This document shows positions 33,812 through 42,391 of a stretch of DNA of 56,112 bases, piece after piece. Every line of letters starts with the position of its first letter. Within the stretch, counting starts at the first letter, position 1. The stretch comes from SZUA-217 sp964194555 (lineage in GTDB: Bacteria > Actinomycetota > Acidimicrobiia > Spongiisociales > ZC4RG35). The DNA lies in assembly GCA_964194555.1 (NCBI GenBank), contig CAXMMT010000025.1:1-56112 (forward strand), in the 5' to 3' direction. The notes below the pieces were generated by a model, which saw only the letters and a list, made by a program, of their open reading frames with translations, ran no database searches and was not told the origin of the DNA. A program made the translations under genes and the position numbers.

Positions 33812-35032
33812 ATGACGACAGAGACTCAAGAACCCCAAGGTAGCGAAGCGGCGCGCCCGCCCTTCTACCGCGATGTCCGCGTTATACGCGTGGTGGGCCA
33901 ACTGGTCGCCGTAATTGTCGTCTTCGGGATCGCCTATTGGCTGGTCAACAATCTGATCAGCAATATGAACAGGCTGGGTATATCGACGTCGTTCGATTTC
34001 CTCTTCGGACCAACAAACACGGCGATTCCCTATCACGAGGAGTTCGCCATACGTTCTCCCGTCTGGCAGATGTCCCTCGTAGGGATCAAGAACACTTTTC
34101 TGGCCGCCATTTTCGGGGTCATCCTTGCCTCGGTAGTCGGTCTGATAGTGGGTGTTTCCCGTTTGTCGGACAACTGGCTTGTGGCCCGGCTTGCCACCTT
34201 CTATGTCGAGTTCTTCAGGAACATCCCACCGCTGGTCCTCATTATCTTCTTCGGGTTCGCAGTGTTCACATTCGGACCCTTCCCGATCTTCTCAGAGAGC
34301 TGGGAGCTCAAGCTCCCCGGCAGCGACGACACCCTCCTGATCATCAACAACGACCGCTGGGGAGTCCCCGGATTCACCGCGACGGGATCGTTGGTTCTCT
34401 TCTGGGTGATACTCGCGGCGGGAATTGTCATTGCAGCCTATATGTGGCGCCGACGGACCAAGCACTTTGAACAGACCGGTCAGCCACATCACCGGGTTCT
34501 CTGGTTCACCGGTGTCGTAGTTGCCTCGTTGGTTGTCGCATACATCGCGTCTGGCCAGCCGCTTGACGTGTCCTGGCCTGTTATCTCGGAGAACCGGAGA
34601 CGTGTCGACGGCGGCTTCATCGCCAACTGGGGGTGGATCTCGGTCACGTTTGCTCTCGGCCTCTACACGGCAAGTCATCTCGCTGAGATCATCAGAGGTT
34701 CGATCCTTGCCGTGCACCAGGGCCAGTCCGAAGCGGCCAACGCGGTCGCGTTGTCAGCCTTCCAGAGATACCGATTCGTGGTCCTTCCCCAGGCGATGCG
34801 TATCGCTTTGCCACCCACTATCAACCAGTACCTCAACCTGGTCAAGAACACATCCTTGGGTACTGCAGTCGGCTACGCCGAGATCACGGCCTTGACCAAG
34901 ACATCGGTCGGGAACGGTCGGCCCGCCTTCCAGTCATTCATCATTGTGATGGCCGTCTACCTGGTGTTCTCCCTTTCGATCTCGTTGACGCTCAATGTCG
35001 TCAACCGCAGACTTCAGTTGGAATCCCGATGA
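33812..35032 (+). CDS. aapQ: Amino-acid ABC permease AapQ-like
   Basis: A protein of 406 aa, longer than simple permeases as expected for AapQ. An N-terminal helix (about 35-53) is followed by conserved FDFLFGPTNTAIPYHE, the permease core beginning about 87, a large insert (about 155-235), and the EAA loop VHQGQSEAANAVALSAFQRYRFVVLPQAMR. Its stop overlaps the aapM start as ATGA. It pairs with AapM to form the membrane channel. Confidence 0.88.
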   Translation: MTTETQEPQGSEAARPPFYRDVRVIRVVGQLVAVIVVFGIAYWLVNNLISNMNRLGISTSFDFLFGPTNTAIPYHEEFAIRSPVWQMSLVGIKNTFLAAIFGVILASVVGLIVGVSRLSDNWLVARLATFYVEFFRNIPPLVLIIFFGFAVFTFGPFPIFSESWELKLPGSDDTLLIINNDRWGVPGFTATGSLVLFWVILAAGIVIAAYMWRRRTKHFEQTGQPHHRVLWFTGVVVASLVVAYIASGQPLDVSWPVISENRRRVDGGFIANWGWISVTFALGLYTASHLAEIIRGSILAVHQGQSEAANAVALSAFQRYRFVVLPQAMRIALPPTINQYLNLVKNTSLGTAVGYAEITALTKTSVGNGRPAFQSFIIVMAVYLVFSLSISLTLNVVNRRLQLESR

Positions 35033-36429
35033 CGACCACGGCGCCGGCGCCACCGCAGCAAAGCAGCCTGGACTGGGTCAAGAAAAACCTGTTCCGCAAT
35101 TGGTGGTCCGGGCTGATAACTGTCGTGTTGCTGCCCTTGACTCTCTATGTCGCGTACCGCGCTTTGCGATTCCTGTTTGTGACAGGGCAGTGGGATGCCG
35201 TCCGGGTCAACCTTACGTTGTTCATGCAGGGGACCTTTCCTCGTGATGAGCAGTGGAGACTCATCACTCAGATCATGATCTTCGCCCTTGCGTTTGGTAT
35301 CGGACTTGGCACTAACTCAGCGGCATCTCGTGACCGCGCAGAGGATGCTGGTCTGGTAGTTGAGCGGGGGAGCGTCGCTGGGACGCTGGCGCGCATGTGG
35401 TCTTTGGTTGCCTTCATTGCATTGCTGCTGTTCTTTGCCACCACCGATGATGTCGGCAACTTCATCAATCCTTTTCTCGTTGTCGGCGGCTCGATGGTCA
35501 TAGCCGGTGCTGGATATCAGGCTCGTCGTCTGCCGAGGCGGTTCCGGAATGTGGGATGGCTCTTGACGATGACCTTCCTGGTCATTGGCTTTCAGACGGT
35601 CTCCGGGTTCGATGCCGGTGGTTGGGTGCCATTGGGCATCGTCTATGGGATCTCTGTCTACTCGATAGCACCAGTAGATCGATTCGATGCGACCTGGCTG
35701 AGAATCGCACTTCGTCTCGTAGGGGCTGGAGTTGTGGTTCTTGGCATCAGGGCGATCTACGCCGTGGTCGACACACCGGGTATCGGCTGGGACGAGTGGT
35801 CCGGTCTTCACCTGACATTGATGGTCTCCGCCATTGCTATCGTGTTGGCATTCCCCCTCGGTTTGCTCCTGGCTCTCGCCCGTCGTTCAACTCTGCCCGC
35901 TCTCCGAATGATGGCGACGGCCTATATCGAGGTGATTCGTGGTGTCCCACTGATCACATTGCTATTCATGGGTCAGTTCATCCTCGGATTCATGATGCCG
36001 GCGGGCACCCTGCTCTCAGCGATCACCAGGGCAATCGCTGTCATGACGTTCTTCTCTGCTGCGTACATTGCCGAGATTGTTCGAGGTGGGCTCCAGGCCT
36101 TGCCCAAGGGTCAGACCGAGGCCGGTCAGGCGATGGGAATGGCGCCGCCGCCGATCATGCGACGAATCATCCTTCCCCAGGCTCTCACCGCGGTGATACC
36201 TGCAATGGTCGGACAGTTCATCTCCCTGTTCAAGGACTCGTCGCTACTGTCCATCATCGCCGTCCTCGAGTTCCTTGGTGTCCGCAAGATCATTCATGCC
36301 CAAGAAGCATTCCGTGGTGTTGGGATAGCGGAGACGCTTGTCTTTGTTGCCATTGGCTATTGGGCATTCGCCTTTGCCATGTCACGCGAGAGTCAGAGAT
36401 TGGAACGTAGATTGCGAGTAACCAGATGA
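35029..36429 (+). CDS. aapM: Amino-acid ABC permease AapM-like
   Basis: A protein of 466 aa with an extended N-terminal half of about six extra helices that is less conserved. The C-terminal permease core starts near 265 (LHLTLMVSAIAIVLAFPLG) and has the family loop LPKGQTEAGQAMGMAPPPIMRRIILPQAL and a closing FKDSSLLSIIAVLE. AapM proteins are usually near 380-430 aa, so the N-terminal extension is somewhat large. Both ends overlap neighbours by 4 bases. Confidence 0.87.
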   Translation: MTTTAPAPPQQSSLDWVKKNLFRNWWSGLITVVLLPLTLYVAYRALRFLFVTGQWDAVRVNLTLFMQGTFPRDEQWRLITQIMIFALAFGIGLGTNSAASRDRAEDAGLVVERGSVAGTLARMWSLVAFIALLLFFATTDDVGNFINPFLVVGGSMVIAGAGYQARRLPRRFRNVGWLLTMTFLVIGFQTVSGFDAGGWVPLGIVYGISVYSIAPVDRFDATWLRIALRLVGAGVVVLGIRAIYAVVDTPGIGWDEWSGLHLTLMVSAIAIVLAFPLGLLLALARRSTLPALRMMATAYIEVIRGVPLITLLFMGQFILGFMMPAGTLLSAITRAIAVMTFFSAAYIAEIVRGGLQALPKGQTEAGQAMGMAPPPIMRRIILPQALTAVIPAMVGQFISLFKDSSLLSIIAVLEFLGVRKIIHAQEAFRGVGIAETLVFVAIGYWAFAFAMSRESQRLERRLRVTR

Positions 36430-37208
36430 CAACCGAGCAGAACCCCCAGATCTATTCCGATGCCACCCAGGCTAAAGGCCAGGCAATTATTGAATTGACA
36501 GACGTCGACAAGTTCTTTGGCGATTTCCAGGCTCTGGCCGATATCAACATGAATGTCGGTTTGCAGGAGGTGATTGTGGTTATCGGTCCTTCTGGTTCTG
36601 GGAAGTCGACCCTGATTCGCTGTATCAACCGTCTCGAGAAGCACGACCGCGGGACGATCGTCGTTGACGGTATTGACCTGTCCGACGACATCAAGAACAT
36701 CCAGGAGATCCGTCGTGAGACGGGGATGGTGTTCCAGTCTTTCAACCTCTTCCCACATCTGACCGTGATTGACAACATCACACTTGCCCCGCGCCAGGTT
36801 CGTCACGAGTCCAAAAAGGATGCCGAGGACAACGCAATGGCTCTCCTCGAGCGCGTCGGCATTCCCGAGCAAGCCCGAAAGTTCCCGGGGCAACTCTCCG
36901 GTGGTCAGCAACAGCGTGTGGCCATAGCCAGGTCGTTGGCGATGAAGCCAAAGGTGATGCTCTTCGACGAGCCGACCTCCGCTCTCGACCCTGAGATGAT
37001 CAAGGAAGTGCTCGACGTGATGGTCGAGCTAGCCGAAGGCGGCATGACGATGATCGTGGTCACCCACGAGATGGGCTTTGCGCGCGCCGTGGCAGATCGT
37101 GTGGTGTTTATGTCCGACGGCTATATCGTCGAGGTGGGGACACCGGAGCACTTCTTCACGAACCCGCAGGAAGATCGAACGAAGCTTTTCCTGAGCCAGA
37201 TCCTGTAG
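36426..37208 (+). CDS. aapP: Amino-acid ABC ATPase AapP-like
   Basis: A protein of 260 aa. Walker A GPSGSGKS is at 54-61, then Q-loop MVFQSFNLFPHLTV, signature LSGGQQQRVAIARSLA, Walker B VMLFDEPTSALDPEM and switch VVTHEMGFARA, all typical of GlnQ/AapP. It energises the AapQM channel and, by inference, the permease at 30770 that lacks its own ATPase. ATG overlaps the aapM stop; a perfect hairpin follows one base after its stop codon. Confidence 0.92.
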   Translation: MTTEQNPQIYSDATQAKGQAIIELTDVDKFFGDFQALADINMNVGLQEVIVVIGPSGSGKSTLIRCINRLEKHDRGTIVVDGIDLSDDIKNIQEIRRETGMVFQSFNLFPHLTVIDNITLAPRQVRHESKKDAEDNAMALLERVGIPEQARKFPGQLSGGQQQRVAIARSLAMKPKVMLFDEPTSALDPEMIKEVLDVMVELAEGGMTMIVVTHEMGFARAVADRVVFMSDGYIVEVGTPEHFFTNPQEDRTKLFLSQIL

Positions 37209-37235
37209 CTAAGGGTGTGCTGTGCACACCCTTAG
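37209..37235 (+). terminator. Terminator hairpin of the aap operon
   Basis: CTAAGGGTGTGC and GCACACCCTTAG form a perfect 12-bp stem with loop TGT immediately after the aapP stop codon. No T-run follows. It separates the transporter from the capA gene. Confidence 0.75.
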
Positions 37236-37264
37236 GCTGATCGGCGATTTAGCCTGTTCCTGCC

Positions 37265-38377
37265 GTGTCCAGTTCAGCGTTCAAACTCCTCATTATCCTC
37301 ATAGGTGGTGTCTTTCTTGGCGTCCTGTCGTTCACGCTGTGGAACACGCCAGAGGCTCCGGCCAGCACCAATCCCCTGGTGGCGCTCGATTCCACCACGA
37401 CCACGGCTTCTCCGACCCCGACGACGACTTCGACCACCACCACTCCTCCAACCACCACCACGACCGTTCCGCGTTCCACCACATCGACTGAGCCTCCGAA
37501 GGGGACACTCGTGATTCATGGAACCGGTGACGTCGCAATCGATCCGAGCTATATCCCGGCGCTCAGGTCCAATGGCTGGGACCACGCCTGGTCCGGACTC
37601 GAGGGCCTCTTTGTCGACGACGACCTGACTGTGATCAATCTGGAGTGTGTGCCGTCTGATATTGGAGAGCCTCTGAACAAGGCGTTCACTTTCAGATGCC
37701 CGACCGAAGCGCTTCCGTCGCTCAGTGTCAACGGAATCGACGTTGCCAACATGGGTAACAATCACTCCGGAGACTTCGGCAAGGATGCCCTGGTCGATGG
37801 GAGGGCCCAACTCCTGGCGGCTGACGTCGCGGCCGTCGGGGCCGGCAAGGACCTAAGCGAGGCAGGTCAAGCCGCTCTCTTCTGGGTCAAGGGCTGGAAG
37901 ATTGCGGTGGTTGGTTTTGGGGGTGTGGCTCCTAGCCCGAGTTGGTACGCGACGGAGGACAGTCCAGGGATGCGCAGCGGAGACCACCTCGATCAGATGG
38001 TGGAAGCCGTGGCTGCTGCCAATAAGATTGCCGACATAGTGATCGTGACCATTCACTGGGGGGTGGAGCTCGACACCACACCCAGGGCTGATGACATCGA
38101 ATATGCCAACGCGATGATCGAGGCCGGGGCGGACATCATTTTCGGTCATCACCCGCATCGGATGCAGCCTCTAGATATGGTGGACGGAGCGGCTGTCTTC
38201 TGGTCGCTGGGCAACTTCGTGTGGCCCCACAACTCGATTCCAAGTGCTACTACAGCGGTGGCCCGTGCCGTCGTCCACCCCGACGGAACCATCGAGGCGT
38301 GTCTGATCCCGGCATTCATCGAGACTCATGGCCGCCCTGTCCTCAGAGGAGAGCCGGAGTGCGGTCCGGGGCTCTAG
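37265..38377 (+). CDS. CapA-family poly-gamma-glutamate/capsule protein
   Basis: A protein of 370 aa with an N-terminal membrane anchor (about 5-22), a Thr/Pro-rich linker (about 40-78) and a CapA calcineurin-like domain: TGDVAID, VINLECV, NMGNNHSGDFG, IVTIHWGVEL and IFGHHPHRMQPLDMV. The paired His and Asp/Asn residues could bind metals. CapA proteins take part in poly-gamma-glutamate export or anchoring, but many homologues are of unknown role. No capBC genes are adjacent, so capsule synthesis cannot be claimed. It is followed by a PQQ-propeller gene. Confidence 0.8.
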   Translation: MSSSAFKLLIILIGGVFLGVLSFTLWNTPEAPASTNPLVALDSTTTTASPTPTTTSTTTTPPTTTTTVPRSTTSTEPPKGTLVIHGTGDVAIDPSYIPALRSNGWDHAWSGLEGLFVDDDLTVINLECVPSDIGEPLNKAFTFRCPTEALPSLSVNGIDVANMGNNHSGDFGKDALVDGRAQLLAADVAAVGAGKDLSEAGQAALFWVKGWKIAVVGFGGVAPSPSWYATEDSPGMRSGDHLDQMVEAVAAANKIADIVIVTIHWGVELDTTPRADDIEYANAMIEAGADIIFGHHPHRMQPLDMVDGAAVFWSLGNFVWPHNSIPSATTAVARAVVHPDGTIEACLIPAFIETHGRPVLRGEPECGPGL

Positions 38378-38387
38378 ACACGTCAAA

Positions 38388-39959
38388 ATGATGGAGGGGC
38401 GCACCGGCCCTCTCATCGTGACTGTGGTCTTTGGCGTGCTTGTTGGATCGATAGCGTTCTTCTTGATTGCGGATGACGACGGTGTGGGCACAGCAGGCTC
38501 CCCTCCTTCAACCACCGTCGCTTCGGTTGATGGCGATGTGAGCACCACCACAATCCCCATCCCCCTCACCACAACGATCCCGCCGACAACCACTACCTCT
38601 GAGATCCTCGTCAGAGAGCCGGACACTGTTCCAGGCTGGAGCGTCGGCGAGCCTTGGGGCACGAGGCCGGGGTTGACCATGTTCCGCGGCAATCCCACTC
38701 GGACGTATTACGGGACCGGCCCCCTTTCCGCCGACCCGTCACAGCAATGGAAATATCCGGGTGTTCCAATGTGCAGCACTTCAACGTCGGGCGGCGAGTC
38801 GAAGGTCTGGTGCGGGATGGGCTGGACCGGTCAGCCTGTGGTCTACGAGCGTTCCGACGGTGTCACCGAGCTCATCTTCGGAGCGTACGACCGGGCTGTT
38901 CACTTCGTCGATGCTGAAACGGGTGAGGAAACCCGCACCAGTTTCGAGACAAACGACATCATCAAAGGGAGCGTGACCATCGATCCCGACGGTTATCCGC
39001 TTCTCTATTTCGGCTCACGTGACAACAAGCTTCGAATAGTTGCTCTCGATCGCGGTAACCCGGAGCAGATGTGGTCGATTGACGCCAACGCCGTCAACGG
39101 GATCTGGAACAACGATTGGGATGCCAACCCGGTGATAATCGATGACATTCTCTACGAGGGTGGCGAGAACGGCTGGTTCTTTGCCTTTGAGCTCCACCGT
39201 GAGTACCTGGGCGACGGGCTGGTCAACGTGGATCCGCACATGCTTTTGGCAATTCCGGGATACAACGACGAGCTGCTGAGAAAGTCGGGCCGCAACGTGT
39301 CAATCGAGAGTTCTGCGGTGGTCTACGAGCAGCGTGTCTACTTCGGCAATTCGGGGGGCAGAGTTCTCGGCCTCGATGTCTCCAATATTCGTGACGGGAA
39401 GGCTCCGGTGGTTTTCGACTACTACGCAGGTGGTGATATCGACGCAACTATCGTCATTGATGAGGACGGCTTCCTCTACGTCTCCATCGAGCATGAGCCT
39501 TCGCAGATGGAGTCTGTCGAACGCGACCACAACAAAGAGGTCGGGCAGTTGATCAAGCTCGACCCCTACACCAGCGCCGAGCCACGAATCTGGGGGATCG
39601 ACCTCACGTCGGGGGCCGATGACACAGGAATCTGGGCGACGCCGGCGCTTCATGAGGGCTTGCTCTACGTGAACACCCACTCCGGTGATCTGATCGCAGT
39701 AGAGACCAACACAGGTGAGATTGTCTGGAGCGACGGAGTTGGCTGGCACTCCTGGTCATCACCCTCGGTCGTCGATGACACCCTGATTGTGGCTACCTGC
39801 ACTGGGGAGTTGCGGGGCTACTCGCTCGCCAACCCGAGGTTGCCGGTGAGGGAGTGGACGATCGAGGTCGGCGAGTCCTGTCTGGAGGCAACCCCCGCCA
39901 TCTGGAATGGCACCATCTATCTCGGATCCCGCGACGGCTTCATGCGAGCGTTCCGCTAA
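38388..39959 (+). CDS. Membrane-anchored PQQ-type beta-propeller protein
   Basis: A protein of 523 aa with an N-terminal helix (LIVTVVFGVLVGSIAFFLI), a Thr/Ser linker (about 40-75) and repeated propeller strands (PVVYERSDGVTELIFGAYD, TIDPDGYPLLYFGSRDN, VYFGNSGGRVLGLDV, LLYVNTHSGDLIAVE, TIYLGSRDGFMRAF). Such propellers usually bind proteins or quinone; no alcohol dehydrogenase active-site residues were recognised. Two cysteines near MCSTSTSGGESKVWCGMG may form a disulfide. The ATG at 38388 follows the capA stop by 10 bases; an upstream start would overlap capA. Confidence 0.72.
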   Translation: MMEGRTGPLIVTVVFGVLVGSIAFFLIADDDGVGTAGSPPSTTVASVDGDVSTTTIPIPLTTTIPPTTTTSEILVREPDTVPGWSVGEPWGTRPGLTMFRGNPTRTYYGTGPLSADPSQQWKYPGVPMCSTSTSGGESKVWCGMGWTGQPVVYERSDGVTELIFGAYDRAVHFVDAETGEETRTSFETNDIIKGSVTIDPDGYPLLYFGSRDNKLRIVALDRGNPEQMWSIDANAVNGIWNNDWDANPVIIDDILYEGGENGWFFAFELHREYLGDGLVNVDPHMLLAIPGYNDELLRKSGRNVSIESSAVVYEQRVYFGNSGGRVLGLDVSNIRDGKAPVVFDYYAGGDIDATIVIDEDGFLYVSIEHEPSQMESVERDHNKEVGQLIKLDPYTSAEPRIWGIDLTSGADDTGIWATPALHEGLLYVNTHSGDLIAVETNTGEIVWSDGVGWHSWSSPSVVDDTLIVATCTGELRGYSLANPRLPVREWTIEVGESCLEATPAIWNGTIYLGSRDGFMRAFR

Positions 39960-39989
39960 CGGGCATGGCACCCGTATCATCGCCGACCA

Positions 39990-40517
39990 ATGCGATGGCT
40001 GTCAGTGTTCCTGTGGTTGGTGGTTGTCGCATGCTCGGCGACTACGGTCGAGACAACTGACACCACTCCTGCCGTCGCGACTACAACGACGACCGAGCCG
40101 ATCACGACCACTACCAGGGCAGCTGCGATCGATGAGTGTCCGCCCGCCCCATACGAAATCGGGTTCCTCCCTTTCGGTGTCGGGGGGGATGGTCTGAGAA
40201 TGGAGGGAATCGATCCCGATGTGTGGACTTCCGTTGGCGGCACCCAGACGACCTTTTTCGGCCGGACCGACGGAACGGTGGCGATTGCCATGATTCGGGG
40301 CACCCTGCCGGCAGTGGACTGGCCGGCGGACAAGGGTGAGGTCGAGATCGACGGCACCCGGGCGGCGGTGGGACCACACCCTGGTGGTACGTGGGTTGCA
40401 GGCTGGTTTGAGGCCCCGGGGGAGCGTTGCGACGTCTACACGATGGTCTTCTACCCACCCTGGAACCCGCAGGACGTTGAGGATGTCCTTCTCAGCATGA
40501 ATCGCGTCGGAGGCTGA
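39990..40517 (+). CDS. Small lipoprotein of unknown function
   Basis: A protein of 175 aa with a lipoprotein signal (SVFLWLVVVAC-S), a Thr-rich linker (about 17-45) and a folded part of about 125 aa with two cysteines (IDECPPAP and GERCDVYT). The end, YPPWNPQDVEDVLLSMNRV, looks like a helix. No family was recognised. It follows the propeller gene by 30 bp and shares its design of anchor plus Thr linker plus domain. Confidence 0.65.
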   Translation: MRWLSVFLWLVVVACSATTVETTDTTPAVATTTTTEPITTTTRAAAIDECPPAPYEIGFLPFGVGGDGLRMEGIDPDVWTSVGGTQTTFFGRTDGTVAIAMIRGTLPAVDWPADKGEVEIDGTRAAVGPHPGGTWVAGWFEAPGERCDVYTMVFYPPWNPQDVEDVLLSMNRVGG

Positions 40518-40549
40518 GGCGACCTTCAGTTGAGGTGCTCGGGGTTGTG

Positions 40550-40577
40550 GGAGAGGCCCTTGCGATAGGGCCTCTCC
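40550..40577. terminator. Bidirectional hairpin between convergent genes
   Basis: GGAGAGGCCCT and AGGGCCTCTCC form a perfect 11-bp stem with a 6-base loop, in the 73-bp gap between the lipoprotein gene and the convergent stomatin gene. Confidence 0.75.
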
Positions 40578-40590
40578 GCGTTGGCATCGG

Positions 40591-41517
40591 TTAGGTGTTG
40601 GTCTCGTCGCTGGAGGCTTCCTTGAAAAGTTCGCCGATTGCGGCAACTGAGCCAAGGACACCGGAGGTGTCCAGCGGCAGGAATATCTTGGTGGCCTTCC
40701 CGTCGGCCACTCCTTCGAGGGCCTCCATGTACTTGATGGCAAGGAGGTCCGGTGTCGGATTTCCGTTGTGAATGGCCCCGAACACCCGCTCGATGGCCTG
40801 GCCTTCTCCCTCGGCCACTGTGAGCTTTTGGTACTTCTCGGCGTCGGCCACTCGCTTGATCGCTTCGGCCTGCCCCTCTGCCTCGAGTATCTGACTCTGC
40901 ATTACTCCCTCGGCAGTGAGGATCGCCGACCGCTTCTCGCCTTCCGCCTCGGTGACGGCGGCTCGCCGGTCGCGCTCCGCCTTCATCTGACGATGCATGG
41001 CGTCCGTCACGTCTACTGGCGGCTCGATCCGCTGGATCTCGACACGAACTACTCGAACACCCCATTTATCGGTGGCGTCGTCGAGGATCTCACGAAGCTT
41101 GCTGTTGATGATGTCGCGTGAGGTGAGAGCCGAGTCGAGGTCGAGATCACCGATTACGTTTCTCAGGTTGGTCTGCGCCAGCTTGGTGATTGCCAGGATG
41201 AAGTTCCCGACGTTGTACGAGAGCTTTACCGGGTCCGTCGCCTCGTAATAGATCACCGCGTCGACGGTGACCACCACATTGTCCTTTGTGATGACCTCCT
41301 GTGGTGGAACGTCGATCACCTGCTCGCGCATGTCCACTTTCGTCAGCCGCTTGATGAACGGCATGACCCAGCGCAATCCCGAGCCGACCGTCTTGTCGTA
41401 CCGGCCGAGGACCTCGATCAGACCCTTCTGATAGGGTCGGACCACCTTGAATCCGGCGGCCGCGATGACGATCAACGCCAGAGCGAGGATCCCAAAGAGT
41501 GCAATTACTCCTGCCAT
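40591..41517 (-). CDS. SPFH/stomatin-like membrane protein
   Basis: A protein of 308 aa with one N-terminal helix (about 3-22), an SPFH domain (VRPYQKGLIEVLGRYDKTVGSGLRWVMPF, then VDMREQVIDVPPQEVITKDNVVVTVDAVIYYEATDP), and a coiled-coil rich in Glu/Lys/Arg (about 185-260). It forms membrane-bound oligomers. It is coupled to a short NfeD gene 31 bp upstream, the classic partner pair. A GAP/EAEG-rich region (AEGEGQAIERVFGAIHNGNPTPDLLAIKY) matches the QmcA/slipin group. Confidence 0.9.
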   Translation of the reverse strand: MAGVIALFGILALALIVIAAAGFKVVRPYQKGLIEVLGRYDKTVGSGLRWVMPFIKRLTKVDMREQVIDVPPQEVITKDNVVVTVDAVIYYEATDPVKLSYNVGNFILAITKLAQTNLRNVIGDLDLDSALTSRDIINSKLREILDDATDKWGVRVVRVEIQRIEPPVDVTDAMHRQMKAERDRRAAVTEAEGEKRSAILTAEGVMQSQILEAEGQAEAIKRVADAEKYQKLTVAEGEGQAIERVFGAIHNGNPTPDLLAIKYMEALEGVADGKATKIFLPLDTSGVLGSVAAIGELFKEASSDETNT

Positions 41518-41548
41518 GTTCTCTTCCTTTCTAAAACCTGACTCGTTG

Positions 41549-41986
41549 TCAGTTTTCCAACTGCTCGACTACCAGTCGAGCTCCTTTGACTTCTCTCACC
41601 ACCACTTTTTTCCCTACTTCGATAGGCGTAGAGGCTGTGGCGCGCCACTCCTCATGGAGTATGCGAACCATTCCTGCTCCAGTCTGTGGGTCAAGTCTTT
41701 GAAGGACCAAGCCCTCGGAACCGACCCAACGGTTTGCCCCGACTCTGGGTTGCTCGCCCTCGTCCTGACGACCGATGTAGCGGCGGAGAAAGGCCAAGGA
41801 GAAGATGGATACGCCAAAGAAGACCAACCACTGCGCCAGAATCGCGGCGTTCAGCCACGCCAGGATGGCTGCCGCTGCCGCCCCGACGGCAAAGGGAAGC
41901 AGAAAGAAGCCGGCCGTGAAGATTTCGCCGATCCCCATCACGATTGCGAAGATCGTCCACAACCATCGCCAAACCTCGTTGTCCAT
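41549..41986 (-). CDS. Short NfeD-family membrane protein
   Basis: A protein of 145 aa with three hydrophobic helices in the first 70 residues (AIVMGIGEIFTAGFFLLPFAVGA and following) and a C-terminal OB-fold NfeD domain (WVGSEGLVLQRLDPQTG, then VGKKVVVREVKGARLVVEQ). It lacks the ClpP-like protease domain carried by the long NfeD at 10356. It is the upstream member of the NfeD-stomatin pair. Confidence 0.88.
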   Translation of the reverse strand: MDNEVWRWLWTIFAIVMGIGEIFTAGFFLLPFAVGAAAAAILAWLNAAILAQWLVFFGVSIFSLAFLRRYIGRQDEGEQPRVGANRWVGSEGLVLQRLDPQTGAGMVRILHEEWRATASTPIEVGKKVVVREVKGARLVVEQLEN

Positions 41987-42214
41987 GTTGTACCTCCTTA
42001 TTCGGCAGCTGGGTCGGTCCCGTCGGGAATCCCTTTGTTGCTTCGTTTCCCCGACATTACGCCTGCCAGCTTCGACATCGCACAGATGCTGGCTTGCTCA
42101 GTCGTCGTTGCCCTCGCGGTCATGTCCTGTTTCTGATGTCGGGAGAGAAGAAGCCATCATGACCCAGTCCTGGAACGTCTCGCTTTCTCTATCTAGATCT
42201 CCTCCGAGAGGTAG

Positions 42215-42391
42215 GCGTCGCGCATCCACCTGCTACTCGGACTCTCCGACTCGTCGTTCGCTCGCCCGGTGAAGAGAGTCGTTCAGCAGGACCTTGCCGA
42301 CCCGATAGCAACAGCCATCCTGGAGGGTCGGTTCGGCGAGAACGACTCGCTCAAGGTGTCGGTGTCGGGGAACGAGCTCGAAATCAGTTGA
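42215..42391 (+). pseudogene. ClpB C-terminal remnant
   Basis: After an in-frame stop at 42212 the frame reads ASRIHLLLGLSDSSFARPVKR and continues VVQQDLADPIATAILEGRF to SGNELEIS before TGA at 42389. This matches the end of ClpB (FGARPLKR, then the I-Q-P-L-ILEG-F pattern). Only about 55 codons remain; both ATPase domains are gone and the sequence before it (41987-42214) shows no ClpB similarity I can see. It is probably the tail of a deleted clpB. Confidence 0.7.
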
